Source of the DNA: Tabrizicola oligotrophica
GTDB lineage: Bacteria; Pseudomonadota; Alphaproteobacteria; Rhodobacterales; Rhodobacteraceae
Length of the DNA stretch: 64,000 nucleotides
Assembly (NCBI RefSeq): GCF_011008935.1
Contig: NZ_JAAIVJ010000001.1
Location: 310,001 to 374,000 of the forward strand
Direction of reading: 5' to 3'
Shown: piece after piece, positions 25,217-32,553 of the stretch
Layout of the letters: each line of letters begins with the position of its first letter
How positions within the stretch are numbered: position 1 is the first letter of the stretch
Notes under the pieces: model-generated
The model's input: only the letters and a program-made list of their open reading frames with translations
Told to the model about the DNA's origin: nothing
Databases searched by the model: none
Made by a program: the position numbers and the translations under genes

Positions 25217-25299
25217 ACGTATTGCAGAAATCCGTATTTGCAAATGAATCCGACTCACGCCAGCATCGGCTCAAATCTGAACAGCAGAAGGGGGTTCTG

Positions 25300-26022
25300 A
25301 TGCCTGTCACGGTGAACTGTGACATGGGCGAAAGCTATGGGCTTTGGCGCATGGGGGATGACGCGGGGATCATGCCGTTCATCCATATCGCCAATGTCGC
25401 CTGCGGCTTTCACGCCAGCGATTTCGACCACATGCGCGCCACCGTCCGGTTGGCCAAGGCGCATGGGGTCAGGGTCGGGGCGCATCCCAGCCTGCCCGAC
25501 CTGCAGGGCTTTGGCCGGCGCGAGATGAAGATGGGCCGCGAGGAGATGGCCAATTGCCTGATCTACCAGATCGGCGCGCTTTGCGGGTTCCTCAAGGCCG
25601 AGGGGATGGAGCTCAATCACATCAAGCCCCACGGCAGCCTTTACGGCATGGCCGCGCGGCAGGAAGACATCGCGCAGGCAGTCTGCGATGCGGCCGATGT
25701 GTTCAGGGTGCCGCTTCTGGGCATGACCGGCACGCTGCACGAACGGGTCTATCCGGCGCGTGGCCACGGCTTTGTGGCGGAGTTCTATGCCGATCTCGAC
25801 TATCGCCCCGACGGCAGCCTGATCGTCACCCGCGAGCATGACGCCAAGGACCCCGCCCTGATGGCCGCCCGTTGCCTGCGCGCGATCACCGAGGGCAAGG
25901 GCACGGCGACGGATGGCTCGGACATCGCCGTGCGCTGTGACAGTATCTGCATTCACTCGGACACCCCGAACGCCGTCGATATCGCCCGCGCGGTGCGCAC
26001 CGCCGTCCAACCCCATACCTGA
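25300..26022 (+). CDS. pxpA: 5-oxoprolinase subunit A (LamB/YcsF family)
   Basis: 240 residues. PxpA is the TIM-barrel-like subunit of the ATP-dependent 5-oxoprolinase PxpABC, which opens the lactam ring of pyroglutamate to glutamate. Family blocks are VTVNCDMGESYGLWRMGDD at the N-terminus, NVACGFHASDFDHM, VRVGAHPSLPDLQGFGRREM, LNHIKPHGSLYGM and EFYADLDYRPDGSLIVTREH, with metal/substrate His and Asp residues retained. The start at 25300 is set by similarity and the upstream operator region. First gene of a five-gene operon in which a biotin carrier and biotin carboxylase come before pxpB and pxpC, an arrangement not needed for the known reaction. Confidence 0.92.
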   Translation: MPVTVNCDMGESYGLWRMGDDAGIMPFIHIANVACGFHASDFDHMRATVRLAKAHGVRVGAHPSLPDLQGFGRREMKMGREEMANCLIYQIGALCGFLKAEGMELNHIKPHGSLYGMAARQEDIAQAVCDAADVFRVPLLGMTGTLHERVYPARGHGFVAEFYADLDYRPDGSLIVTREHDAKDPALMAARCLRAITEGKGTATDGSDIAVRCDSICIHSDTPNAVDIARAVRTAVQPHT

Positions 26023-26031
26023 GAGGTTCCC

Positions 26032-26265
26032 ATGGCCCAGATCCACTCGCCGCTTCCCGGCACCTTCTACCGCTCCTCCTCGCCCGACAAACCGCCGTTC
26101 AAGGCCGACGGTGATGCCGTGGCGGTGGGCGATGTGATCGGGCTGATCGAGGTGATGAAATCGTTCCACGAGATCAGATCCGAGGTCGCCGGCGCGAACA
26201 TCCGGTTCGAGTGCGACAATGAAGAGCCCGTCATGGCGGGCGCGGTTCTGGCGCAGGTGGACTGA
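26032..26265 (+). CDS. Small biotin carboxyl carrier protein within the pxp operon
   Basis: 77 residues forming just a biotinyl/lipoyl barrel. The biotinylation site is IEVMKSF with Lys43, a variant of the usual AMKM motif; PLPGTFYRSSSPDKPPF is the first strand block of AccB-type carriers. It lacks the long N-terminal linker of housekeeping AccB, so it is a minimal, dedicated carrier. It lies 9 bases after pxpA and overlaps the biotin carboxylase start by one base. It should shuttle carboxyl groups from that enzyme to an acceptor site, most likely in PxpB/PxpC, which share a fold with the carboxyltransferase part of urea carboxylase. The acceptor is unproven. Confidence 0.85.
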   Translation: MAQIHSPLPGTFYRSSSPDKPPFKADGDAVAVGDVIGLIEVMKSFHEIRSEVAGANIRFECDNEEPVMAGAVLAQVD

Positions 26266-27641
26266 TGCTGAGGAAACTTCTGGTCGCCAATCGCGGGGAG
26301 ATCGCGGTGCGGGTGATCCGCGCGGCGCAGGATCTGGGGATTGCGACTGTGGCGGTCTATTCCGACGCCGACCGCGACGCCCTGCATGTGCAGATCGCCG
26401 ATGAGGCGGTGCATATCGGCCCGCCGGCAGCGAAGAAAAGCTATCTCAATCAGGCGGTTCTGCTGAAGGCTGCGGCGGAGACCGGCTGCGACGCGGTGCA
26501 TCCCGGCTATGGATTTCTGGCCGAGAACGCCGAGTTCGCCGATGCCTGCGCTGCCGCCGGGCTGGTGTTCGTCGGCCCCTCCGGCGATGCCATCCGCACC
26601 ATGGGCGACAAGGTGGCCGCGCGCTCTGCCGCCCATGCGGCGGGCGTTCCGGTGGTGCCGGGGTCGATGGGGCGCGTCGCCGACATCGAGGCCGCCCGCC
26701 ACATCCTGATCGACACCGGATTTCCGGTGATGATCAAGGCTGCCGCCGGCGGCGGGGGCCGGGGCATCCGCATTGCCAACGACCTTGCCGAATTCGAAGC
26801 CGCCTTCCCGCAAGCCGCCGCCGAGGCGCTGGCCGCCTTTGGCGACGGCGGGCTTTACATGGAAAAGGTAATCACCAAGGCGCGGCACATCGAGGTGCAG
26901 GTTCTGGGTGACGGCACCGATGCCGTGCATTGCTTCGAGCGCGAATGCAGTTTGCAACGCCGCCGCCAGAAGGTCTGGGAGGAGGCGCCCTCGCGCGCCC
27001 TGTCGGACCGGGTGCGCGACGAGCTTTGCGCCAGCGCCGTGCGGCTGACCCGCGCGGTCGGCTATTCCGGCGCCGGAACCATCGAATATCTCTATGACGA
27101 CGAAGCCGACCGCTTCTATTTCATCGAGATGAACACCCGCATTCAGGTGGAGCATCCGGTGACCGAAATGATCACCGGCATCGACCTTGTGGCCGAGATG
27201 CTGCGGATTGCCGGGGGCGAGGCGCTGCGGCTGAAGCAATCCGACATCACCCCGCGCGGCCATGCAATCGAGGTGCGGCTGAACGCCGAAGACCCCTCCC
27301 GCGATTTCGCCCCGTTTCCCGGCACCGTCTCCTCCCTGCGGGTGCCGGGCGGGCCGGGGGTGCGGTTCGAGTCGATGCTTTACGCCGGCTACACCGTGCC
27401 CCCGTTCTACGACTCGCTTCTGGCGAAACTGGTGGTCCATGCCGAAACCCGCGAGGCGGCTATCACCCGGCTGGTCCGCGCGCTTGGCGAGACCCGGATC
27501 GAAGGGCTGCGCACCACCAAACCGCTGTTTCTGGCGCTCGCCGAGGACGAGGCCGTCCGCGCCAATGCCGTTCACACCCGCTGGCTGGAAGGCTGGCTGG
27601 ACACCCATTCCGCCCGGCTGGTGCCGGATCTGGAACCATAG
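26265..27641 (+). CDS. accC: Biotin carboxylase (AccC-like) within the pxp operon
   Basis: 458 residues. Uses ATP and bicarbonate to carboxylate biotin on a carrier protein. Domains run in order: N-terminal preATP-grasp (LLVANRGEIAVRVIRAAQDL), ATP-grasp (IKAAAGGGGRGIRIAN and HIEVQVLGD), the carboxyphosphate/biotin site IEMNTRIQVEHPVTEM, and the C-terminal domain with RGHAIEVRLNAEDP. Active residues of the EHPVTE block are intact, so it should be active. Its genomic position, between the carrier and pxpB, sets it apart from the housekeeping accBC pair of acetyl-CoA carboxylase, which is presumably elsewhere. Whether it serves lactam cleavage or fatty acid synthesis cannot be proved from sequence. 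Confidence 0.9.
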   Translation: MLRKLLVANRGEIAVRVIRAAQDLGIATVAVYSDADRDALHVQIADEAVHIGPPAAKKSYLNQAVLLKAAAETGCDAVHPGYGFLAENAEFADACAAAGLVFVGPSGDAIRTMGDKVAARSAAHAAGVPVVPGSMGRVADIEAARHILIDTGFPVMIKAAAGGGGRGIRIANDLAEFEAAFPQAAAEALAAFGDGGLYMEKVITKARHIEVQVLGDGTDAVHCFERECSLQRRRQKVWEEAPSRALSDRVRDELCASAVRLTRAVGYSGAGTIEYLYDDEADRFYFIEMNTRIQVEHPVTEMITGIDLVAEMLRIAGGEALRLKQSDITPRGHAIEVRLNAEDPSRDFAPFPGTVSSLRVPGGPGVRFESMLYAGYTVPPFYDSLLAKLVVHAETREAAITRLVRALGETRIEGLRTTKPLFLALAEDEAVRANAVHTRWLEGWLDTHSARLVPDLEP

Positions 27642-27649
27642 GAGGAACC

Positions 27650-28525
27650 ATGTCGATCCGCTTTTCCTTCGGGGGCGACGAACACATCTTCGCGGAAGTC
27701 AGCGAGGACATGTCGCTTGAGGCCTTCTTTACCTCGCTTTCGATGACCAATGCTGTCAAGGCGGCGGGGATCAAGGGCGTGACCGAGATCTGCCCGGCCA
27801 ATGCCAGCTTTCAGATCAAGTTCGACCCGGACCGGATCAAGCCGGGCGATCTGTTGAAGGAGTTGCAATCCATGGAAGGGGCGGCGTCGAAATCCGACGC
27901 CACGCTGCAAACCCGGATCATGGAAATCCCGGTGCTGTATCAAGACCCCTGGACCCATGAGACGCTGATGCGCTTCCGCGAGCGGCACCAGAACCCGAAC
28001 GCCACCGATCTGGAATATGCCGCCGAAGTCAATGGCCTGGGCGGGGTGGAGGACTTCATCAAGGCGCATTCCAGCCAGCCGTGGTTTGTTTCCATGGTGG
28101 GCTTCGTCGCGGGCTTGCCGTTCCTCTACCAGATGGTCGAGCGCAAGCGGCAATTGCAGGTGCCGAAATACCTCCGGCCCCGGACCGACACGCCGAAGCT
28201 GACCATCGGCCATGGCGGGTGTTTCTCCTGCATCTACTCGGTACGCGGCGCGGGCGGCTACCAGATGTTCGGCGTCACCCCGATGCCGATCTATGACCCG
28301 TCGCAGAAGGTGAATTACCTGACCGACGAGATGTGCCTGTTCCGCCCCGGCGACATCGTGAAATGGAAGCCGGTCAGCCGCGACGAATACGACGCCGCGA
28401 TCGAGGCGGTGGATGCCAACCGCTATGAACCCGTGATCCGCGCCGCGTCCTTCAGCCTGGCCGCGTTCAACAAGGATATGGCGGGCACCAATGCCAAGCT
28501 GATGGAGGTCTTGAATGGCCGTTAA
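27650..28525 (+). CDS. pxpB: 5-oxoprolinase subunit B (AHS1/KipI-like)
   Basis: 291 residues, longer than the roughly 220-residue E. coli PxpB, mainly by an N-terminal segment of about 80 residues. The AHS1 core contains EIPVLYQDPWTHETL, FVSMVGFVAGLPFLYQM, PKYLRPRTDTPKL, GHGGCFSCIYSVRGAGGYQMFGVTPMPIYDP and LFRPGDIVKWKPVSRDEY. The domain is also found as the first part of the carboxyltransferase module of urea carboxylase and in allophanate hydrolase-linked proteins, relevant because of the neighbouring biotin enzymes. It has AGGAGG 5 bases before ATG and overlaps pxpC by 11 bases, in line with a PxpB-PxpC complex. Confidence 0.9.
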   Translation: MSIRFSFGGDEHIFAEVSEDMSLEAFFTSLSMTNAVKAAGIKGVTEICPANASFQIKFDPDRIKPGDLLKELQSMEGAASKSDATLQTRIMEIPVLYQDPWTHETLMRFRERHQNPNATDLEYAAEVNGLGGVEDFIKAHSSQPWFVSMVGFVAGLPFLYQMVERKRQLQVPKYLRPRTDTPKLTIGHGGCFSCIYSVRGAGGYQMFGVTPMPIYDPSQKVNYLTDEMCLFRPGDIVKWKPVSRDEYDAAIEAVDANRYEPVIRAASFSLAAFNKDMAGTNAKLMEVLNGR

Positions 28526-29483
28526 TGTCATCTCCCCCGGCCTGTCGACCACCGTGCAAGACCTTGGCCGCCCCGGATATTACCACCTCGGCATTCCGCT
28601 TTCCGGGGGCATGGACCGCTTTGCCCTGCGCGCCGCCAATATGCTGGTCGGCAATGACGAGGGCGCGGCAGTCTTGGAGGCGGTCTTCATGGGGCCGGAG
28701 CTGGAGTTCACCGAGGCCGCCACCGTGGCGGTGGCGGGGGGCGAGCTGCCGCCGAAGCTGAACGGCGATGATCGCCCCACATGGGAGGCCTTCCCGGTCA
28801 AACCCGGCGACCGGCTGACGTTCGGCTTCCTGAAATCCGGCGCGCGGGCTTATATCGCGGTCTCAGGCGGCATTGATGTGCCGGTGAAGCTCGGCTCGCG
28901 CTCCACCTACACGCTCGGGGCCTTGGGCGGGCATGAGGGGCGAGCCTTGAAGGCCGGCGACAGCCTGCCCTTGGGCAAGGGCATCCCCGGCAAGGGGGCG
29001 ATTCCGGCCAATCTGCGCCGCCAGCCCGGCAACCCCGCCGAACTGCGCATGCTGCCGGGGCTGTACTGGCACCGGATCACGGCGGCGGCGGGCAAGCAGT
29101 TCTTTGCCGACACCTGGAAGGTCGCGCCCGAGGCCGACCGCATCGGCTATCGCTTCAAGGGCGGCACGGCGCTGGAGTTTGTACCGCGCGAACAGCCCTT
29201 TGGCGCGGGGTCGAACCCGTCGAACATTGTGGACGCCTGCTATCCCTATGGCTCGATTCAGGTGCCGGGCGGGACGGAGCCGATCGTGCTGCACCGCGAT
29301 GCGGTATCGGGCGGCGGCTACATGATGCTCGGCTGCGTCATCAGTGCCGACATGGATCTGATCGGGCAGTTGCAGCCGCATTCCCCGGCGCGCTTTGTCG
29401 AGGTCACGATGGATCAGGCGCTGGCCGCCCGCCATGACCGGCAGGCAGCCCTTGCCGCCTTGCGCAGCCATCTGGGCCGGTGA
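28515..29483 (+). CDS. pxpC: 5-oxoprolinase subunit C (AHS2/KipA-like)
   Basis: 322 residues. The AHS2 domain forms the active complex with AHS1. Landmarks are VISPGLSTTVQDLGRPGYYHLGIPLSGGMD at the N-terminus, NDEGAAVLEAVFMGPELEF, FLKSGARAYIAVSGGIDVP, LGSRSTYTLGALGGHEGRAL and the C-terminal SNPSNIVDACYPYGSIQVPGG / PIVLHRDAVSGGGYMMLGCV. Databases often name such proteins 'biotin-dependent carboxyltransferase', which for plain PxpC is misleading but here may be literally correct. Last gene of the operon; a hairpin lies just after it. Confidence 0.92.
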   Translation: MAVNVISPGLSTTVQDLGRPGYYHLGIPLSGGMDRFALRAANMLVGNDEGAAVLEAVFMGPELEFTEAATVAVAGGELPPKLNGDDRPTWEAFPVKPGDRLTFGFLKSGARAYIAVSGGIDVPVKLGSRSTYTLGALGGHEGRALKAGDSLPLGKGIPGKGAIPANLRRQPGNPAELRMLPGLYWHRITAAAGKQFFADTWKVAPEADRIGYRFKGGTALEFVPREQPFGAGSNPSNIVDACYPYGSIQVPGGTEPIVLHRDAVSGGGYMMLGCVISADMDLIGQLQPHSPARFVEVTMDQALAARHDRQAALAALRSHLGR

Positions 29484-29494
29484 TGCAAGACACC

Positions 29495-29539
29495 GCTCCT
29501 CGTGCGCCTGCGGCGTCTCCTCGCCCCCTTGCGAGGAGC
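29495..29539. terminator. Hairpin between converging pxpC and araC-type genes
   Basis: CTCCTCGC (29517-29524) pairs with GCGAGGAG (29531-29538); a second copy of the left arm (GCTCCTCG, 29495-29502) could pair with the same right arm. No T-run. Position between converging genes suggests a role in ending both transcripts. Confidence 0.35.
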
Positions 29540-29560
29540 GCCCGCAGGGCGACGATGAGC

Positions 29561-30505
29561 CTACCCCCGCCCGCGCGCCTCTTTCGGTGTCACGCCGAAC
29601 CGCGCGCGGAAGGCGCGGGAGAACTGCGCCTGATCTGTGAAGCCGCGGGCATAGGCGATCTCGCCAATCGCGCGCCGGTCGGCGGGGTTCTTCAGATCCT
29701 CATGCGCCGCCTGCAACCGGGTGTCGCGGATCCACTGGCCGAGCGTGGTATTGGTGTCGCGGAGCAACTCGTGCAGATAGCGCACCGAAATGCCGCAGCC
29801 CCCCGCCACTTCCTCCGGGCCAAGATCGGGATCGTCGATATGGCGGCGGACAAAGCTTTCGATCCGCGCCAGATGCGCCGTGCGCACCGTGGAATTGCCA
29901 CTGGTCAGCACCCGCTCATCGGACTGGATGGCCAGCGCCAAGAGATCCACCAACTGCCGGCCAACGATGGAGCGGGTTTCCTCGGTCATCTGGTCATAGC
30001 GCGCCGGGATCAGGTGGACCATGTCGACGAAAAGGCCATTCGCGCCATTGGTGGCATCGAATTGCAGGCTGCAAAACCGGTCCGGCGCGCGGATGCGGCC
30101 GCCCAGCATTTCCTTCGACAGCTTCATCACCCACAGATCCGCCGGATCGGAATGGCTGAACTCATAGGGTTCATGGCTGCGCTCGATGAAAAACGCGCCG
30201 GGATTGGCGCGCACCTCTTTTCCCCCTTGGGCAAAGCGCAACTCGGACTTGGTGGGCAGGGTGACCAGAAACTCCTCCGGCCCCGGTTCGCGGAAATGCT
30301 TGGGCAGGCGGCGATACATCAGCGCGTCCGAGGTGAGGCGCGACAAGGACACGCCCCCCAGATCCCAACTGGTCAGCTCGCCGTCAAAGGCCTCGGGGCG
30401 ATGGAAGGTCAGGTCAAGCGGGAAATAGGCGCGGGCGATGGTTTCGTGCCAGTGCCGGCTGCGCCCCGCCACATCGACCCCGCGCGTGCTGATGGTGGAT
30501 TTCAT
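29561..30505 (-). CDS. AraC-family regulator divergent from hyuB
   Basis: 314 residues. The N-terminal 190 residues fit the AraC-binding-like effector domain (AraC_binding_2 type, EFLVTLPTKSELRFAQGGKE, NPGAFFIERSHEPYEF), and the C-terminal 100 residues carry two helix-turn-helix motifs (DLGPEEVAGGCGISVRYLHELLRD and RRAIGEIAYARGFTDQAQFS, then FRARFGVTPKEARG). It diverges from the hyuBA-liv operon over 254 bases holding two 21-bp direct repeats of AraC-operator type. It is therefore the likely activator of the ring-opening and uptake genes, with the substrate as likely inducer. That is inferred from position and operator. Confidence 0.9.
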   Translation of the reverse strand: MKSTISTRGVDVAGRSRHWHETIARAYFPLDLTFHRPEAFDGELTSWDLGGVSLSRLTSDALMYRRLPKHFREPGPEEFLVTLPTKSELRFAQGGKEVRANPGAFFIERSHEPYEFSHSDPADLWVMKLSKEMLGGRIRAPDRFCSLQFDATNGANGLFVDMVHLIPARYDQMTEETRSIVGRQLVDLLALAIQSDERVLTSGNSTVRTAHLARIESFVRRHIDDPDLGPEEVAGGCGISVRYLHELLRDTNTTLGQWIRDTRLQAAHEDLKNPADRRAIGEIAYARGFTDQAQFSRAFRARFGVTPKEARGRG

Positions 30506-30604
30506 CGCGTGTTTCCCCGTTTTTCACAGAAGGCCACGGCCTGGGCATCCTGTAAAGCGCCGCGTTTGGCCCCGCGGCCCGACTGCACGGAAAGACAAAA
30601 CGCT

Positions 30605-30647
30605 ATGCGCCCGGCGCAAAGACGGCATGCGTCCTGCGCAACTACGG
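30605..30647. promoter_or_regulatory. Two direct repeats, AraC-type operator upstream of hyuB
   Basis: Two 21-base half-sites at 30605-30625 and 30627-30647, both of the form ATGCG-N4-GCGCAA-N2-ACGG, are identical at 17 of 21 positions. The 22-base period equals two helical turns, as for AraC-family dimers or monomers bound in tandem. A TTGCTG (30648-30653) directly abuts the second repeat and may be a -35 contacted by the activator. Confidence 0.68.
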
Positions 30648-30759
30648 TTGCTGTCACAAAGGCACAACAGATGCCGCGTGACAGGGAGTTCCGGCGATTC
30701 GGACGGGCCTTTTGCCCGAACGCCCCTCTTTTGCGCGGCCCCAACCGGAGGGCTCCGTA

Positions 30760-32541
30760 GTGGCGCATAAAGCCAAACCCAAGGTCGAGGTTGACCCCAT
30801 CACCCTGTCGGTGGTGCGTGGCATTCTCGAGACCACCCAGCGCGAGATGACACTTTCGCTGGAAAAAACCGCGCGGTCGAGCGTGTTCAACCTCGCGCAT
30901 GACTATTCGACGGCGCTCTTCAACGCGACGCCCGAGATGATCCTGCAGGGGCAGGACATTCCGATCCACCTCGGCAGCCTCATCCCGGCGATGAAGGTGG
31001 TCGCGGGCTATTTCGGCGACGACATCCACGAAGGCGATCTGCTCATTCACAACGACCCGGCCTGGGGCGGCAGCCATGCCATCGACACCTGTTTCTACAA
31101 GCCGGTGTTCTGGAAGGGCCGCCTGAAATACTGGACCGTCTGCAAAGGCCACCTGACCGATGTCGGCGGCCCGGTGCCGGCGGGCTACAACCCGAACGCC
31201 AAGGAAATCTACGCCGAATGCCTGCGCATTCCCCCCGTGAAGGTCTGGGACCGGGGCCAGCCGCGCAAGGATGTCCTGAACTTCATCCTGACCAACATGC
31301 GGGCGCGCCGCGATCAGGAAGGCGACTTCAACGCGCTCATTGGCGCCTGTCAGGTGGGCGAGCGCGCGCTTCTGGCGATGCTGGAGAAATACGGCGAGGA
31401 GATGGTCGATGCCTGCATCGACACCCTGTTGAACATGGCCGAAAAGCAGATGCGTGCGCTGATTTCGGACGTGCCGGACGGCACCTATGAGGGCAGCGCC
31501 ATTCTGGAAGACGCCGGGCACGGCTTTGGCGATTTCGAGATCAAGGCCAAGGTCACGATCAAGGCCGACACCTGCCATATCGAGATTTCCAGCCCGCCGC
31601 AGATCCCCTATTTCATCAACAGCTATGAGGGGAACTCATATTCCGGCGTCTATCTCGGACTGATGATGTTCGCTCAATTGCCGCCACCCTATAACGAGGG
31701 GCTCTATCGCTGCGTCTCGGTGAACATGGGGCCGAAGGGCACGATCTGCAACGCGGCCGAACCCGCGCCGCATATGAACTGCACCACGACGCCGATGGAA
31801 ACCCTGACCGACGCCGTGCGGCTGGCCTTTGAAAAGGCGGTGCCGTCGAAGGTTTCGGCATCTTGGGGTCATGCCAACGGGCTGAACATCGCCGGTTGGG
31901 ACAAGCGCCACGACGAGGAATATGTGACGATGGTGCTGGCCACCATCATCTCGGGTGCCGGCGCCACGCCGTCTCAGGACGGCTGGCACGCCTGCGGGCC
32001 GGAGTGCTGCTTTGGCGCGCTGACCTCGGGCGATGTGGAGCTTCTGGAATACTCCTACCCGATCATCATCCACCGCTACAGCCTGATGACCGACTCGGGC
32101 GGCGCGGGGAAATTCCGCGGCGGCTCCGGCACGGCCTGGGAAGTGGAGCCGCTCAGCGACGACATGACCTTCATCACCTTCGGTGAAGGCCGCCGCATCC
32201 CGGCCGTTGGCGCAGCGGGCGCGGCCAGCACCATGATCGACACCAAGGTCGGCCGTCTGGAACTGGTGGAGGGAGACCGGCAGGAAACCATCCGCGAGAA
32301 CGTCATCAAGGTCATCAAACCCGGCGACCGCATCACCAACATGAACCCCGGCGGCGGCGGCTATGGCAATCCGATGGAGCGCCAGATCGACAAGGTGGTC
32401 TGGGACGTGAAGAACGGCCTCGTCTCGATTGACGGGGCAAGGGAGGATTACGGCGTCATCATCAAGGACCCCACCACGCTGGACGTGGACCACACCGCAA
32501 CGAATGCCCTGCGCGCCAAGCGTGCTGTGGCCGCGAAATAA
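30760..32541 (+). CDS. hyuB: Hydantoinase/oxoprolinase subunit B (HyuB family)
   Basis: 593 residues. HyuB proteins pair with HyuA to form ATP-dependent amidohydrolases acting on hydantoins, 5-oxoproline, caprolactam or, in relatives, acetone carboxylation. Landmarks include DPITLSVVRGILETTQREM near residue 9, SVFNLAHDYSTALFNA, GDLLIHNDPAWGGSHAIDTC, KGHLTDVGG, SGGAGKFRGGSGT and the C-terminal MNPGGGGYGNP. The start is taken as GTG at 30760, with GGAGGG 7 bases before it; the frame extends 48 bases upstream without similarity. Order is hyuB then hyuA, followed without gaps by a complete amino-acid-type ABC importer. The substrate cannot be read from sequence. Confidence 0.9.
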   Translation: MAHKAKPKVEVDPITLSVVRGILETTQREMTLSLEKTARSSVFNLAHDYSTALFNATPEMILQGQDIPIHLGSLIPAMKVVAGYFGDDIHEGDLLIHNDPAWGGSHAIDTCFYKPVFWKGRLKYWTVCKGHLTDVGGPVPAGYNPNAKEIYAECLRIPPVKVWDRGQPRKDVLNFILTNMRARRDQEGDFNALIGACQVGERALLAMLEKYGEEMVDACIDTLLNMAEKQMRALISDVPDGTYEGSAILEDAGHGFGDFEIKAKVTIKADTCHIEISSPPQIPYFINSYEGNSYSGVYLGLMMFAQLPPPYNEGLYRCVSVNMGPKGTICNAAEPAPHMNCTTTPMETLTDAVRLAFEKAVPSKVSASWGHANGLNIAGWDKRHDEEYVTMVLATIISGAGATPSQDGWHACGPECCFGALTSGDVELLEYSYPIIIHRYSLMTDSGGAGKFRGGSGTAWEVEPLSDDMTFITFGEGRRIPAVGAAGAASTMIDTKVGRLELVEGDRQETIRENVIKVIKPGDRITNMNPGGGGYGNPMERQIDKVVWDVKNGLVSIDGAREDYGVIIKDPTTLDVDHTATNALRAKRAVAAK

Positions 32542-32553
32542 GGGGGAATTGAG

